The notes: a model not told the origin generated them from the letters alone. 64,000 nucleotides of DNA from Defluviitaleaceae bacterium (GCA_009787785.1 WQSR01000002.1:31512-95511), one strand, 5' to 3'; shown: positions 26,379-36,329, counted from the stretch's first letter. Made by a program: numbers and translations.

Positions 26379-27677
26379 GTGGATAAAGAAAAATTTGACG
26401 CCTTCAACAATATGAACCCGGTGGACATCGCCGAGATTTTAGATGAAACCGACGACGAGCAAGCCGTCCGCGCCTTCCGCCTGCTTTCGAATGATTTATC
26501 CGCCGACGTTTTCTCCTACATCTCCCCGGAGAAGCAAAAATTGCTGGTGGAGGAGCTTACGGCCACGGAAATCACCGACATCATGGAGGAACTCTCCGCC
26601 GACGACATGGCGGACTTCATCGAGGACGTACCCGACGATGTGGCCCAGCGGGTGCTGGACAGCATCTCCATGGAAAAAGGCACCACGGTGGACCGGTTGC
26701 TGGATTACCCGGAGGACTCTGCCGGCTCGGTGATGACCACGGAAATTGTCGAACTTACTGCGGATATGACCGTAAAAGACGCGCTTAATACCATCCGCAC
26801 CTCGGGGGTGGACAAGGAAACCATTTATACCTGCTATGTGGTGGACGCCGAGCGGCGGCTCATGGGCGCGGTGACAGCGGACACGCTGGTGCAAGCGGAT
26901 TTGCACGAAAAAATAAATAACCTGACGGAAACCAATATTATTTCCGCCCACACAACCGATGACCGGGAGGAGGTGGCCCTCCAGTTCAGCAAGTATGATT
27001 TGATTGCCATGCCCGTTATCAACCGGGGAGGCCAGCTGGCCGGGATTGTCACCGTTGACGATATCCTGCGCGTTATCGTGGAGGAGGACACGGAGGACTT
27101 TGAAATCATGGGCGGTATGCGGCCCTCCGACGAGCCGTATTTGAAGACCGGCGTTTTCCAGCATGTAAAAAACCGTATCGTCTGGCTTACCCTGATGATG
27201 CTGACCGCCATTATTACCGCTACGATTATCAGTACCTTCGAAGAGCTGTTATATGTCATCCCCACGTTGTACGCCTTCATCCCCATGCTGATGGGCGCGG
27301 GGGGCAACGCCGGGGCGCAATCGGCGACGGTGGTTATCCGGGGTATGGCCTTGGGGGATATTGCCATCAAGGACGTGGCCAAAGTGGTCTGGCGGGAGAC
27401 CCGCATCGCCCTGGTGTGTTGCCTCGCCTTGGGCCTGGTGAATTTCTTCCGGGTGTTCTTTACCCACGGGCGGGATTATACCCTGGCACTGGTGATTACA
27501 TTGAGCCTGTGCGCTACCTTGCTGGTGGCGAAAACCATCGGCTGTATGCTACCCCTCTTCGCAAAAAAAATCGGTGTGGACCCGGCGGTAATGTCCGCGC
27601 CCTTGATTACCACCATCGTGGACTGCACGGCCTTGATTTTCTATTTCTCCATAGCGCGGTTGGTTTTGGGGCTATAG
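26379..27677 (+). CDS. mgtE: Magnesium transporter MgtE, copy 2
   Basis: A 432-residue paralogue of the preceding MgtE with the same order: N domain, PEDSAGSVMTTEI, CBS pair and a five-helix channel with MGAGGNAGAQSATVVIR. It starts with GTG at 26379. The N-terminal domain is more acidic (DETDDEQA, LSADDMADF), which could change the magnesium-sensing range. The pore QSAT/QAAT difference with copy 1 is small. The two may form homodimers or a heterodimer; that is inference. Confidence 0.92.
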   Translation: MDKEKFDAFNNMNPVDIAEILDETDDEQAVRAFRLLSNDLSADVFSYISPEKQKLLVEELTATEITDIMEELSADDMADFIEDVPDDVAQRVLDSISMEKGTTVDRLLDYPEDSAGSVMTTEIVELTADMTVKDALNTIRTSGVDKETIYTCYVVDAERRLMGAVTADTLVQADLHEKINNLTETNIISAHTTDDREEVALQFSKYDLIAMPVINRGGQLAGIVTVDDILRVIVEEDTEDFEIMGGMRPSDEPYLKTGVFQHVKNRIVWLTLMMLTAIITATIISTFEELLYVIPTLYAFIPMLMGAGGNAGAQSATVVIRGMALGDIAIKDVAKVVWRETRIALVCCLALGLVNFFRVFFTHGRDYTLALVITLSLCATLLVAKTIGCMLPLFAKKIGVDPAVMSAPLITTIVDCTALIFYFSIARLVLGL

Positions 27678-27678
27678 C

Positions 27679-28701
27679 ATGACCCGGGAAATATTATCCA
27701 TGAATATACAGGAGTTGCGGGGCCTGATGGCGGAGCTGAACCACCCGGCCTACCGTGCCGAGCAATTGTTTGAATGGCTGCACCGCCGCGGTGCGGCTTC
27801 TTTTATGGACATGAATAATTTGCCCGTGGCTTTGCGGGAGGCGTTGGCAGGGGAATGCCATATCCCTCCCTGCCGGGTGGTCAAGACCCAGACATCCAAG
27901 GACACGACGGTGAAATACCTCTTTTCCCTGGGGGAGGACGGGGTACACATCGAGTCCGTGCTTATGGGGTACAACCACGGATTTTCCCTGTGTATCTCCA
28001 CCCAGGCGGGCTGTCGGATGGGATGCAAATTCTGCGCGTCCGCCATAGGGGGGCTGGTACGCAACCTCACCGCCGGGGAAATGTGCGCCCAGGTATACAA
28101 CGTGCCCGAGGGGGTTTCTTCCATTGTGTTAATGGGATGCGGCGAGCCCCTGGACAATTTCGACGCGGTGGTACGCTTCATCGCGCTCATCACCCATCCC
28201 AAGGGGGCCAACCTGGGTGCCCGGCACATCACGGTGTCCACCTGCGGCCTTGTGCCGGAAATATATGCCCTGGCCCGAATGAAATTGCAAGTAAATCTCG
28301 CCGTATCCCTCCACGGCCCGTCGGACGAAATCCGCAGACAGTTCATGCCCGTCGCCAACCGCTATCCCCTGGAGGAATTGCTGGAGGCTTGCCGCTTCTA
28401 TACCGATACCACCCGCCGCCGCATTACCTATGAATACGCTTTGGCCAGCCGTATCAACGACGCCCCCCAGCAAGCCCAGGAATTGGCCCGGCGGCTACGG
28501 GGACAGTTGTGCCATGTGAATTTGATTCCCGTCAATGCAAAAAGCAGGGAACGTTCCCACTTCGCCCCTACCCCACGCCGCGAAGCGGAAGCCTTCGCCG
28601 CCGTTCTTACCCGGCACCACATTCCCACCACCATCCGCCGGAGCCTGGGCAACGATATCGCCGCGGCGTGCGGGCAATTGCGGGTACAACATGGAGAATA
28701 A
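27679..28701 (+). CDS. rlmN: RlmN-type 23S rRNA/tRNA adenine-C2 methyltransferase
   Basis: A 340-residue radical-SAM enzyme that methylates C2 of A2503 in 23S rRNA and A37 in some tRNAs. The 4Fe-4S ligands are Cys112, Cys116 and Cys119 (CRMGCKFC). The C-terminal RRSLGNDIAAACGQL carries the methyl-accepting Cys near residue 331. Cfr-type resistance proteins have the same core, but the overall motifs and setting fit RlmN. It begins one base after the mgtE stop and overlaps the transporter gene downstream. Confidence 0.88.
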   Translation: MTREILSMNIQELRGLMAELNHPAYRAEQLFEWLHRRGAASFMDMNNLPVALREALAGECHIPPCRVVKTQTSKDTTVKYLFSLGEDGVHIESVLMGYNHGFSLCISTQAGCRMGCKFCASAIGGLVRNLTAGEMCAQVYNVPEGVSSIVLMGCGEPLDNFDAVVRFIALITHPKGANLGARHITVSTCGLVPEIYALARMKLQVNLAVSLHGPSDEIRRQFMPVANRYPLEELLEACRFYTDTTRRRITYEYALASRINDAPQQAQELARRLRGQLCHVNLIPVNAKSRERSHFAPTPRREAEAFAAVLTRHHIPTTIRRSLGNDIAAACGQLRVQHGE

Positions 28702-30235
28702 AAAAATTTCAATCAAGGAACCGGGCATATTAATCCTGGGTATCCTTTTGGCGGTGATATCTGCCGCCATCTGTATGCAGATTATGGGGCAGTTGGGTAC
28801 CGCTCCCAACACGTCGCTGATTGGCGCGGTTCTGATTATGATTTTTACGCGTATCCCCTTAGTGCTGGCGAAACGCTTCAAGAATCTCGAACGGCAGAAC
28901 TATGTACTGTCCATTGCCTCGGCGGCGGGCTTTACCGCGGCGAACTGCGGCTTTGTGGCGGTGGCCACCATGTTTATTCTGGGCAGGAACGATTTGATTT
29001 TGCCCATTGCCTTCGGCACCTTGGTGGGCAGTATGATTGCGGTATTTGTCATGGGGTGGATTTTTGACTCGAAGATTTTTCCGGTAAGCGGCGCGTGGCC
29101 CATGGGGCAAGCCGTGGCCACCACCATCGAGGCCGGGGACGCGGGCGGGAAAAAGGGCTTTGAATTGTTGCAGGGGCTTGGGGTGGGCGCGTTGGCCAGC
29201 TTCCTCGGGATTCCCGCCGCAGGGGTGGGCATCGCCTTCATCGCCAATATGATTACCATGACCGCGCTGGGGATTGGGATGATACTCAGAGGCTTTTCCA
29301 CGCGCTTGTTCAACGGCTTTGACATCGGGGATTCGAATATCGCCCAAGGGATGATGATTGGGGCCGGCGTTGTGGCGTTGGTTCAGGTTATCCACACCAT
29401 TTCCAAGGGAAATAAAAAGGAAGCGGAGCAGGAAGCCTACGCCGTAAGCGACGCCAGGACAAAAAAAGTGCTGGCGGGCTCGCTGGGGTTGTTTACGGCG
29501 GGGGCCGTGGCCGTCGCGCTGATTACCGGAGCCTTCAGCGAAATGGGCGTCGGGATGTCGGTGGGATGGGTGGCCTTCGCGGGGTTTTCTTCGGTGGCTA
29601 TTATGGTGCTGGTGGGTACGGCGGGTATGCATTCCGGCTGGGCCCCGGGCTTCGCGGTGGTGACGATTTTTTTGACTTTGGGGATGATGCTTGGCTTTCC
29701 GGCCGTCCCTTTGGCCATTTTGATAGGATACATAGGCTCTATGGGTATGCCCTTGTTCGATACGGGGGTGGGGCTGAAAACGGGCTGGCTGATTCGGGGG
29801 AAGGGCGCGGACCCGGAGCGCGAACGCCACGGGCGCAACCAGCAGGTGCGCATGAAACAGCTGGGGGTCATCATCGGCGTTGCCATGTCCCTGTTCTTCG
29901 GCGTGATGCTCATTAATAATGAAGTAATCCCGCCCATGAGTATTTTCTACGCCTATACCGTGGGCGAAACGGTGAACCCCGCGTTAATCCGGGAGCTCGC
30001 CCTCTGGGCCATCCCCGGCGCGGTGCTACAGGCCGCCTTCGGTAACAAAAGCGTGGGCCTGATGATTGCCACGGGCTTGCTGATTAACAATCCGGTTTTC
30101 GGAATAACCCTGCTGGTTTCCATACTGATTCGCCGGATATTCGGCGCGAAGCACATGGGCGTGCGCGCACCGGGACTCATTGCCGGCGACGGCCTCTTCG
30201 GCTTCGGAGCCAATATTGTGCGGGCGTTTTTCTAA
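28691..30235 (+). CDS. OPT-family (oligopeptide/metal-chelate) transporter
   Basis: A 514-residue polytopic membrane protein with about 14 hydrophobic segments, matching OPT/YSL proteins (SGAWPMGQAVATTIEAGD, IGYIGSMGMPLFDTG and AFGNKSVGLMIATG stretches). OPT members import small peptides or metal chelates by proton coupling. The ATG at 28691 overlaps the end of rlmN by 11 bases; the open frame upstream lies inside rlmN and is rejected. It ends convergently with the ZIP transporter gene, overlapping by four bases. Confidence 0.82.
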   Translation: MENKKISIKEPGILILGILLAVISAAICMQIMGQLGTAPNTSLIGAVLIMIFTRIPLVLAKRFKNLERQNYVLSIASAAGFTAANCGFVAVATMFILGRNDLILPIAFGTLVGSMIAVFVMGWIFDSKIFPVSGAWPMGQAVATTIEAGDAGGKKGFELLQGLGVGALASFLGIPAAGVGIAFIANMITMTALGIGMILRGFSTRLFNGFDIGDSNIAQGMMIGAGVVALVQVIHTISKGNKKEAEQEAYAVSDARTKKVLAGSLGLFTAGAVAVALITGAFSEMGVGMSVGWVAFAGFSSVAIMVLVGTAGMHSGWAPGFAVVTIFLTLGMMLGFPAVPLAILIGYIGSMGMPLFDTGVGLKTGWLIRGKGADPERERHGRNQQVRMKQLGVIIGVAMSLFFGVMLINNEVIPPMSIFYAYTVGETVNPALIRELALWAIPGAVLQAAFGNKSVGLMIATGLLINNPVFGITLLVSILIRRIFGAKHMGVRAPGLIAGDGLFGFGANIVRAFF

Positions 30236-30990
30236 ACAAACTCCATTGCCACCAGACTGGCGGCCATCACCGCCATCCCGGCGAAAAGCCAGCGCATGAC
30301 GGATGCATGGCTGTCGTATTTTCCTGCCGTGGGCAAAAGCTGGTAAACGGCCACAAAGACCATGATGCCGCCCACCGCCGCGAAGGTAAGGCCGAAAACC
30401 GCCCCCACATCGCCGAAGATGTGCCGCAGGGCCAGCCATGCCACCAGCCCGCCCAGGGGCTCCGTCAGGCCGGACAGGGTAGAAATGGCGATAGCCTTGG
30501 CCTTACTGCCTGTGGCATAGTACAGGGGCGCGGCCATGGCGATGCCCTCGGGGATGTTGTGGATAGCCACGGCGATGGCGATGGCGACGCCCAGAGCCGG
30601 GTCATACATAGCCGCCATGAAAGTAATAAAGCCCTCGGGGAAATTGTGGATGGCGATGGCGATGGCCGAGAGCGTTCCCGTGCGCTTCAAGTCCTTCCCC
30701 TTTTGGGGGATGATTTTTTCCAGCACGGCCATGAAGGCGACCCCGCCAAAGAAGGCCACCGTGGCGATGAGATAGCCCATCCCTTCGCCATAGGCCGCCT
30801 CCAAGCCCTCGAAGCCTTTAAGCAAAATTTCCGCGAAGGAAATATAAATCATGACCCCTGCGGCGAAGCTCAGGCACACCGACAGGGCTTTTTTATTTTC
30901 CATGCGGGTAAACAAAGCCACACAGCCCCCCACCCCCGTAGCAAGCCCAGCCAGCAAGGTAAGCGTGAAAGCGAACGTTATATCGGACAT
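30232..30990 (-). CDS. ZIP-family metal transporter, ZupT-like
   Basis: A 252-residue membrane protein with eight hydrophobic segments. The paired metal-site motifs of the ZIP family are clear: HNFPEG in helix 4 and HNIPEG in helix 5. It should import zinc and perhaps other divalent metals. The start MSDITF (30990) is preferred to the upstream in-frame ATG at 31026. It faces the OPT gene and diverges from the MerR operon. Confidence 0.9.
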   Translation of the reverse strand: MSDITFAFTLTLLAGLATGVGGCVALFTRMENKKALSVCLSFAAGVMIYISFAEILLKGFEGLEAAYGEGMGYLIATVAFFGGVAFMAVLEKIIPQKGKDLKRTGTLSAIAIAIHNFPEGFITFMAAMYDPALGVAIAIAVAIHNIPEGIAMAAPLYYATGSKAKAIAISTLSGLTEPLGGLVAWLALRHIFGDVGAVFGLTFAAVGGIMVFVAVYQLLPTAGKYDSHASVMRWLFAGMAVMAASLVAMEFV

Positions 30991-31046
30991 TAAAATCACC
31001 CTCCACCTTGCATTGTATGGGGGCAATTGGGAATGTGCGAAAACAC

Positions 31047-31078
31047 TTGACTAAGACGTATACGTATTGGTTTAAAAT
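31047..31078 (+). promoter_or_regulatory. MerR-type promoter of the first MerR-ABC operon
   Basis: TTGACT (31047-31052) and TAAAAT (31073-31078) are separated by 20 bases, the stretched spacing that MerR proteins correct by DNA distortion. The spacer carries the palindrome ACGTATACGT (31056-31065). The second MerR operon has a similar arrangement. Confidence 0.65.
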
Positions 31079-31099
31079 GATAGTAAGGAGGTCAGACAA

Positions 31100-32170
31100 A
31101 TGGAAAACTACCGTGCAATCCCTGAAGGATATATGCGAATCGGTGAAATAGCCAAGAAAGCGGGTGTCACCGTTCGCACACTATCCTATTACGACAAGGA
31201 AGGTTTACTCGCGCCGTCGGGGGCAAGTGACGGCGGGTATCGGCTTTACTCCGACAAGGATTTGGCAAAGCTGATGCAGATTCTCATGATGAAGCGGCTT
31301 GGGTTTACGCTCAACGAGATAAAAATGCGGACTTCCGCCATGAACACAACCGTTGAGGTGTTGGATGTGCTTACGGAGCACGAGAGCTATATCCGCAAGA
31401 AGATTGACTACTTGGCGGAGTCGCTTAACGCCCTCAAATCGCTAAAGGAGGAAATTGTACAGATAGATGCCGTGGATTTTAAGAAATTTGCAGGTATCCT
31501 CGCGCATTTGCAAATGAAGAATGAGCGTTATTGGCTCATAAAGTACCTTGATAATGATACGCTTGACGCACTGCAAATCCTTCTGCCCGATGAAGAAAGC
31601 ACCGCAAGGTTTGTTGAGGGAACAAACCGCTACGTTGCGGAAGCGGCCATGCTGCACGATGAAGGCGTACCCCCCGAAAGCGAGCGGGGGCAGGAGCTGG
31701 CTAAAAGATTTTATGGTTTGCTGATGGAAATAATGGGCGGAGATACAAAACTGATGCACAAAATGAACGCGCAAATACTCAAAAGCACCTCCGACGAAAG
31801 GCACGACGAAATCATGGATAAGTTCCGCCTGTTTATGATGTCGGCATTGGGGACATATCTGGGTTTTGCGCACCCCCCGCCGTCTGTTGGCGTTGTGGAA
31901 GTCGCGGGCAACTTTATTGCGGAAGCGGCTACACTGCACGATGACGGAATATTGCCCGCAAGTGAACAGGGTCAGGATTTTGCAAAAAAATATTGGCAAT
32001 GGGTAGTGGAACTGACGGGCGGCGATATGGCTATGATTCAAACAATGAACGAGCAGTTTGAAATGCATGTGCCAGACGATGACGAAGCCACAAAAAAATC
32101 ACTCTCATTTATAAAAGCGTCCCTGGAAATTTATTTTAATAACCGTGAAGGGGGAAGTGGGCATGACTAG
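31100..32170 (+). CDS. MerR-family regulator with duplicated TipAS-like sensor
   Basis: A 356-residue regulator: MerR winged helix (residues 11-80, RIGEIAKKAGVTVRTLSYYDKEGLL), coiled-coil dimer helix, then two related helical segments (about 180-250 and 268-345) with ...AEAA.LHD.G..P.SE.GQ..AK..., recalling the TipAS drug-binding fold. It heads an operon with an ABC ATPase and permease and probably senses the exported compound. Its paralogue at 42633-43436 has only one such segment. Confidence 0.87.
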   Translation: MENYRAIPEGYMRIGEIAKKAGVTVRTLSYYDKEGLLAPSGASDGGYRLYSDKDLAKLMQILMMKRLGFTLNEIKMRTSAMNTTVEVLDVLTEHESYIRKKIDYLAESLNALKSLKEEIVQIDAVDFKKFAGILAHLQMKNERYWLIKYLDNDTLDALQILLPDEESTARFVEGTNRYVAEAAMLHDEGVPPESERGQELAKRFYGLLMEIMGGDTKLMHKMNAQILKSTSDERHDEIMDKFRLFMMSALGTYLGFAHPPPSVGVVEVAGNFIAEAATLHDDGILPASEQGQDFAKKYWQWVVELTGGDMAMIQTMNEQFEMHVPDDDEATKKSLSFIKASLEIYFNNREGGSGHD

Positions 32171-32864
32171 CATACGCATGAAAAACGTGGAAAAATCCTT
32201 TGGGGAGAACAAGGTGCTTAAAGGCGTAACCTTCGATACCCATGAAGGAGAAATATTCGGGATGCTGGGGCCCTCCGGCTCGGGCAAGACCACCATTATC
32301 AATATCCTAACCAAGCAATTCAGCGCAGACAGCGGCGAGTGCCATGTCAGCGCGGCCAGCCATGAAATCGGGTTGATGCTGGAGCATGACGGCCTGTTTT
32401 CCCGGCTTAGCTGTTTGGAAAATTTGGTGGTGTTTGAAAAAATCTATGGCATCCCCCGCGCACGCTCCATTGAAGCGTTGGAGCGTGTAGGCTTGGGGGA
32501 ATCGCTAAAAATCGCCGCGGATAAATTATCGAAGGGGATGCGCCAGCGGCTGACACTGGCACGGGCGGTACTGCACAAGCCCAAAATCATGTTCCTGGAC
32601 GAACCCACCAGCGCGCTTGACCCGCTGACGGCACGGGGCATTTATCAGCTTATCAAAGAACTGCGCGACAGCGGAACCACTGTTTTCCTCACTACGCACA
32701 ATATGCAGGAGGCCGTAAGCCTATGCGACCGCGTGGTTATGCTACATAACGGCATCATAATTGAACAGGGCAACCCCGATGAAATTTGCAACCGCTACAA
32801 CGCGACCAAAATCATAAGCGATTTAGAAGCCGTATTTGTGCAACTGACAGGAGGATTGAAATGA
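32163..32864 (+). CDS. ABC transporter ATP-binding protein (MerR-linked, copy 1)
   Basis: A 233-residue ATPase with Walker A GPSGSGKTT, signature LSKGMRQRL, Walker B IMFLDEPTSALD and switch His in FLTTHNMQE. The start ATG overlaps the MerR stop by eight bases, and the end overlaps the permease ATG (ATGA). It powers the ABC-2-type exporter encoded by this operon. It is closely similar to the ATPase at 41936-42640, including LSKGMRQRL and the KNVxKSFGxNKVLK start. Confidence 0.92.
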   Translation: MTSIRMKNVEKSFGENKVLKGVTFDTHEGEIFGMLGPSGSGKTTIINILTKQFSADSGECHVSAASHEIGLMLEHDGLFSRLSCLENLVVFEKIYGIPRARSIEALERVGLGESLKIAADKLSKGMRQRLTLARAVLHKPKIMFLDEPTSALDPLTARGIYQLIKELRDSGTTVFLTTHNMQEAVSLCDRVVMLHNGIIIEQGNPDEICNRYNATKIISDLEAVFVQLTGGLK

Positions 32865-33607
32865 GAAGCGTAAACGCCGTTTTCTATAAACAGCTAAGAG
32901 ATACCCTTAAAAATACGCCCACATTGTTCCAATTTATTCTGTATCCCATGATGGCGTTGATTATGAGCGTGATGGCGGTGCCGGATTTTGAAGGCATACC
33001 CGAGGACATGCTGGCGATAATCGCGGACAATATGCCCAACATGGTGACGATGATGGCCACAGTTTTTGCGGGTATGGGGTTGATTACCGTTATCCCCGGC
33101 ATTATCACCGAGGATACGGAAAAGAAAAGTCTGCGCTTTATGACAATGGCCGGGGTAAAGCCCCTATCCTACATAATCGGGGTTAGTGGGGTAATATTTT
33201 TTGTCAGCATTTTCACGTCTGTGGCGTTTAGTTTAATCGGCGGGTTTACCGGGCTTGATTTCTGGATTTTCACGGCGGCGATGATGTCGGGGGTAGCGGG
33301 GTCAATCATGCTGGGCGCGACGATTGGCGTACTTTCGGGCGCGCACCAAGCCGCGCAAGGTTTGGCTTTGCCCGCCGCATTAATACTAGGCTTTGGCCCG
33401 ATGATAGCCCAATTTAATGATACGGTAGCCCGTGTTCTCCATCTTTTCTATACGCAACAGCTTAACATAGTGGCGAACTACCTGACCCAAGGCGGTGTAG
33501 ATACCCCGTTATGGCAATCATTCGGCATTATGTGGGCGAACGTGGCGGTGCTGGGCTTATTGTTCGTGCTTGTGTTCAAAAAGAAATGGCCGGTTGCATT
33601 TACATAA
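32861..33607 (+). CDS. ABC-2 type permease (MerR-linked, copy 1)
   Basis: A 248-residue membrane protein with about six helices. It begins MRSVNAVFYKQLRDTLKN, nearly the same as the copy at 41250-41939, and shares the KSLRFMTMAGVKP loop and LGATIGVLS. It forms the exporter with the preceding ATPase. It ends convergently with the HelD gene, overlapping by eight bases. The longer start at 32786 lies inside the ATPase and was rejected. Confidence 0.9.
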   Translation: MRSVNAVFYKQLRDTLKNTPTLFQFILYPMMALIMSVMAVPDFEGIPEDMLAIIADNMPNMVTMMATVFAGMGLITVIPGIITEDTEKKSLRFMTMAGVKPLSYIIGVSGVIFFVSIFTSVAFSLIGGFTGLDFWIFTAAMMSGVAGSIMLGATIGVLSGAHQAAQGLALPAALILGFGPMIAQFNDTVARVLHLFYTQQLNIVANYLTQGGVDTPLWQSFGIMWANVAVLGLLFVLVFKKKWPVAFT

Positions 33608-35798
33608 CCACCAGCCTATGCAAGGCGCGGGTCATGGCGATGTAGTGGAGTTTTACGTCCAGGGGCTGTGCGGTGTAGCGCGACGCGTCGGTGATGATTA
33701 CCGCGTCAAACTCCAGCCCCTTGGCCAGATATACCGGGAGGATAAGTATGCCGCCCTCGTAGTCGGCCTCCTGCTCGGTGATGATGGGGAAATGGAGGGC
33801 GCGTTCCAGGGCTTCGCATTCCCCGGCGGTTTTGGCGATGAGCGCAATGGAGCGGCACCCCGCGGCTTGGGCGGCGGCGATTTCCTTTTGGATGATGGCC
33901 GTGCGGGAGGTTATATCGCCGGGGGTATGCTGGATTACCGGCGTGCCGTGGCGTATCACAGGGACGGCCAAGGGCACGGCGGGAACGCTCCCCTGCGGGT
34001 ACAATTGCATGATTACCGGATTAGCGGCTTCCATGATTTCTATGGTAGTGCGGTAGCTCCGGGTCAGCACCAGAGGCGTGGCATCGAAAATAGGGCGCAC
34101 CTCCTCCCACGTGTTGATGCCTTTGTGGGCAAGCAAGCCTTGATGCAAGTCACCCAAAATACTGAAGGACGCGGCGGGCAAAGCCTCCTTCAGCGCGAGG
34201 AATTGAAACGGGCTATAATCCTGGGCCTCGTCGATGAGCACATGCTTCATCCCCCCGTCCTCGATGCCGAACAAATGCTTCTGCATGTATAACAGGGGCG
34301 GCAAATCCTCGGGCTCCCATTTCCCCCGCGCCAGAGCCAGGCGGGTCTCGTCGGCCAGTAGCGCGTACTCCTCATGGGAGAAGAGCCCCTCCCCTACCCT
34401 TTCCAGCAGACCCGATGTGGTGAACAAGGCGGTATAATATTCCGGCGCGGTTTTCAGCCGGAAGGTGCCCATGTATTTTTTCCGCGTGGGGCGCGCTTTT
34501 TCCTGGAGCTGTTTAAGCATGGCGTCCCGCTTTTCGATGACAGCGGTAAAACGGCGGCGGCGGGCCTGGGTATCCTCCGGCATGAGGGCCCTCACCTTCG
34601 CCATATGCTTGTCGAAGACCTCCTCGATACTTTTCTCCATACGGGGAAGCTGCCGCTTGAGGGTGCTGGTCAGGTATTTTTCGATTTCGGCGGCGCGCTT
34701 GACGGTGGGGAGGAAGGTGTAGGTATCGGTGAACATACGGGCGATTTTCTCCCGGGGGAACAGGGTATATCCCTCCAGGGCGAAATCCTCCGCCGGGAGC
34801 AATTCCCCTTCAATGTGGCGCAGATAGCTCCTGATGAGCTGATAGAACCGGAGGGAGCCCTTCAACCCGGCGGCGGCCATGCGGGGGGTGGCGTGGGCGT
34901 TATTGTTCACGGCCTCGGTGAGGGCCTCCAGGGGGGACGCCACGGGGTTTTTCTCCGGGTCCATGTCCAAGCAATTGCATACATAGTCGGCAAAGGTCGT
35001 CTGGGCTACCTGCTCCACCCCCAGCTCGGGCAACACATCGGAGATATAGCTCAGGAAAAACCGGCTGGGCGCGAGAATCATCACCTGCTTGGGGGTCAGG
35101 GTCTGGGCGTGGGTGTACAGCAGGTAGGCGATGCGGTGCAAAGCAATGGTGGTTTTTCCGCTGCCCGCCGCCCCCTGCACCAACAGCGGCTCCCGCAACG
35201 CCGCCCGGATAATCCGGTTCTGCTCGGCCTGAATTGTCGTCACGATATCGCGCAGGCGGCGGTCCTTGCTCGCGCCCAAAGCGGCTTGCAAAAAGGTATC
35301 GCTGGCGGTGACATCAATGTCCATGAAGCCCTCCAGCTTGCCCTTTTCGATTTGGTACTGCCGCTTTAGCGTCAGCTCGCCCTCGATGTGCCCGTCGGGG
35401 CAATCATAGGCCGCGTGGCCGATGCGCCCTTCGTAGTACAGCGTAGCCAGCGGTGCGCGCCAGTCGGTGATGAGCATGTCCAGCCCGCGCATAAGCGATA
35501 TCTTGCCGATATAATGGGTCTTCCCATCAAAATCAACCCGGGCAAAGTACGGCTTGCCTTGGGCGTAGGCCATCTGGCGCAGGTGGGTCTTCCAGCCCTC
35601 CAGCAAAGAAAGGCTGACCGTCAATTCGCTAAACTGCTCGGGATTGTCAATATTCATGTGGGCGAAGGCATAGGAAACGCGGCTGTCAAGTTCATCTTTT
35701 TGCTTTTCCACTTTGGGGATTTCGGCGGCCAGAAAGGCCAGGACGGCATTTAAATATGAAAGCTCTTGCGGGTGGTCGGGGTGCTTCCCGATTTCCAT
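33600..35798 (-). CDS. helD: HelD-type RNA polymerase-recycling helicase (UvrD/Rep superfamily 1)
   Basis: A 732-residue SF1 ATPase. The N-terminal coiled coil (about 1-75) precedes the Walker A GAAGSGKTT (209-217). Walker B is in HVLIDEAQDYSPF, and LTRSYRTT and AKGLEFDAVII are later helicase motifs. HelD binds stalled RNA polymerase and releases it from DNA and RNA; it also affects rifampicin tolerance in several Bacillota and Actinobacteria. The start has an AAAGGAG site. The overall length and N-terminal coiled coil fit HelD better than UvrD. Confidence 0.87.
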   Translation of the reverse strand: MEIGKHPDHPQELSYLNAVLAFLAAEIPKVEKQKDELDSRVSYAFAHMNIDNPEQFSELTVSLSLLEGWKTHLRQMAYAQGKPYFARVDFDGKTHYIGKISLMRGLDMLITDWRAPLATLYYEGRIGHAAYDCPDGHIEGELTLKRQYQIEKGKLEGFMDIDVTASDTFLQAALGASKDRRLRDIVTTIQAEQNRIIRAALREPLLVQGAAGSGKTTIALHRIAYLLYTHAQTLTPKQVMILAPSRFFLSYISDVLPELGVEQVAQTTFADYVCNCLDMDPEKNPVASPLEALTEAVNNNAHATPRMAAAGLKGSLRFYQLIRSYLRHIEGELLPAEDFALEGYTLFPREKIARMFTDTYTFLPTVKRAAEIEKYLTSTLKRQLPRMEKSIEEVFDKHMAKVRALMPEDTQARRRRFTAVIEKRDAMLKQLQEKARPTRKKYMGTFRLKTAPEYYTALFTTSGLLERVGEGLFSHEEYALLADETRLALARGKWEPEDLPPLLYMQKHLFGIEDGGMKHVLIDEAQDYSPFQFLALKEALPAASFSILGDLHQGLLAHKGINTWEEVRPIFDATPLVLTRSYRTTIEIMEAANPVIMQLYPQGSVPAVPLAVPVIRHGTPVIQHTPGDITSRTAIIQKEIAAAQAAGCRSIALIAKTAGECEALERALHFPIITEQEADYEGGILILPVYLAKGLEFDAVIITDASRYTAQPLDVKLHYIAMTRALHRLVVM

Positions 35799-35836
35799 GA
35801 TACGCTCCTTTCAACTAGGGCGTGTTCCCACTACAC

Positions 35837-36253
35837 CTACGGGTCGTCACTTCTGAAGGCGGCCCCAATCATCAACGCCAGCACATCCTCGGGGATGTGA
35901 TTGATAAGCCGCTCGGCCTGGGAGGGCTTCCTGGGCTCAATCCTGGGCACACCCTTCTTCTCCCCCGTGCCGTGGTCATAAATAAACCCCAGGGGCTTAC
36001 CCTCTGCGGCAATGGGCACGCGAATATAACACACCGGGGCTCTATTTGGAAACTTTAATTTAAATTGGCGCAAATATTCCTTGATATCGCGAAGATTTCC
36101 GCCCTCCTGCACAGCCACAACATGGCCGCCCTCGGGCTCGTCGCCGTTCATCTTGCACGAATATGCCACCACGCCCTGGGTGCCAAAGCGCGTATGTATT
36201 TCCGTCAAGCTCATATACCGCTGGGGCGGCGGGACAATCTTAAACCCTCGCAT
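35837..36253 (-). CDS. Conserved-looking protein of unknown function
   Basis: A 138-residue soluble protein starting MRGFKIVPPPQRYMSLTEIHTRFG. It has a good GGAGG ribosome site and codon use like its neighbours, so it is probably real. I do not recognise a domain. Possible two-part organisation: an alpha/beta N-terminal part with VAYSCKMNGDEPEGGHVVAV and a C-terminal helix (AERLINHIPEDVLALMIGAAF). Two long palindromic elements lie upstream. Confidence 0.65.
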   Translation of the reverse strand: MRGFKIVPPPQRYMSLTEIHTRFGTQGVVAYSCKMNGDEPEGGHVVAVQEGGNLRDIKEYLRQFKLKFPNRAPVCYIRVPIAAEGKPLGFIYDHGTGEKKGVPRIEPRKPSQAERLINHIPEDVLALMIGAAFRSDDP

Positions 36254-36329
36254 GGCAACCTCCGCTTATTTTGTCAGTGTATAATCTAATCTACTGTAAC
36301 ATTGTTGTTTTCGTGTTTTACATATCCCC

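Noticed and set aside
28535-28690. N-terminal extension of the OPT transporter
   Set aside because: It lies inside rlmN in another frame and has no transporter features; the ATG at 28691 begins a normal OPT N-terminus.
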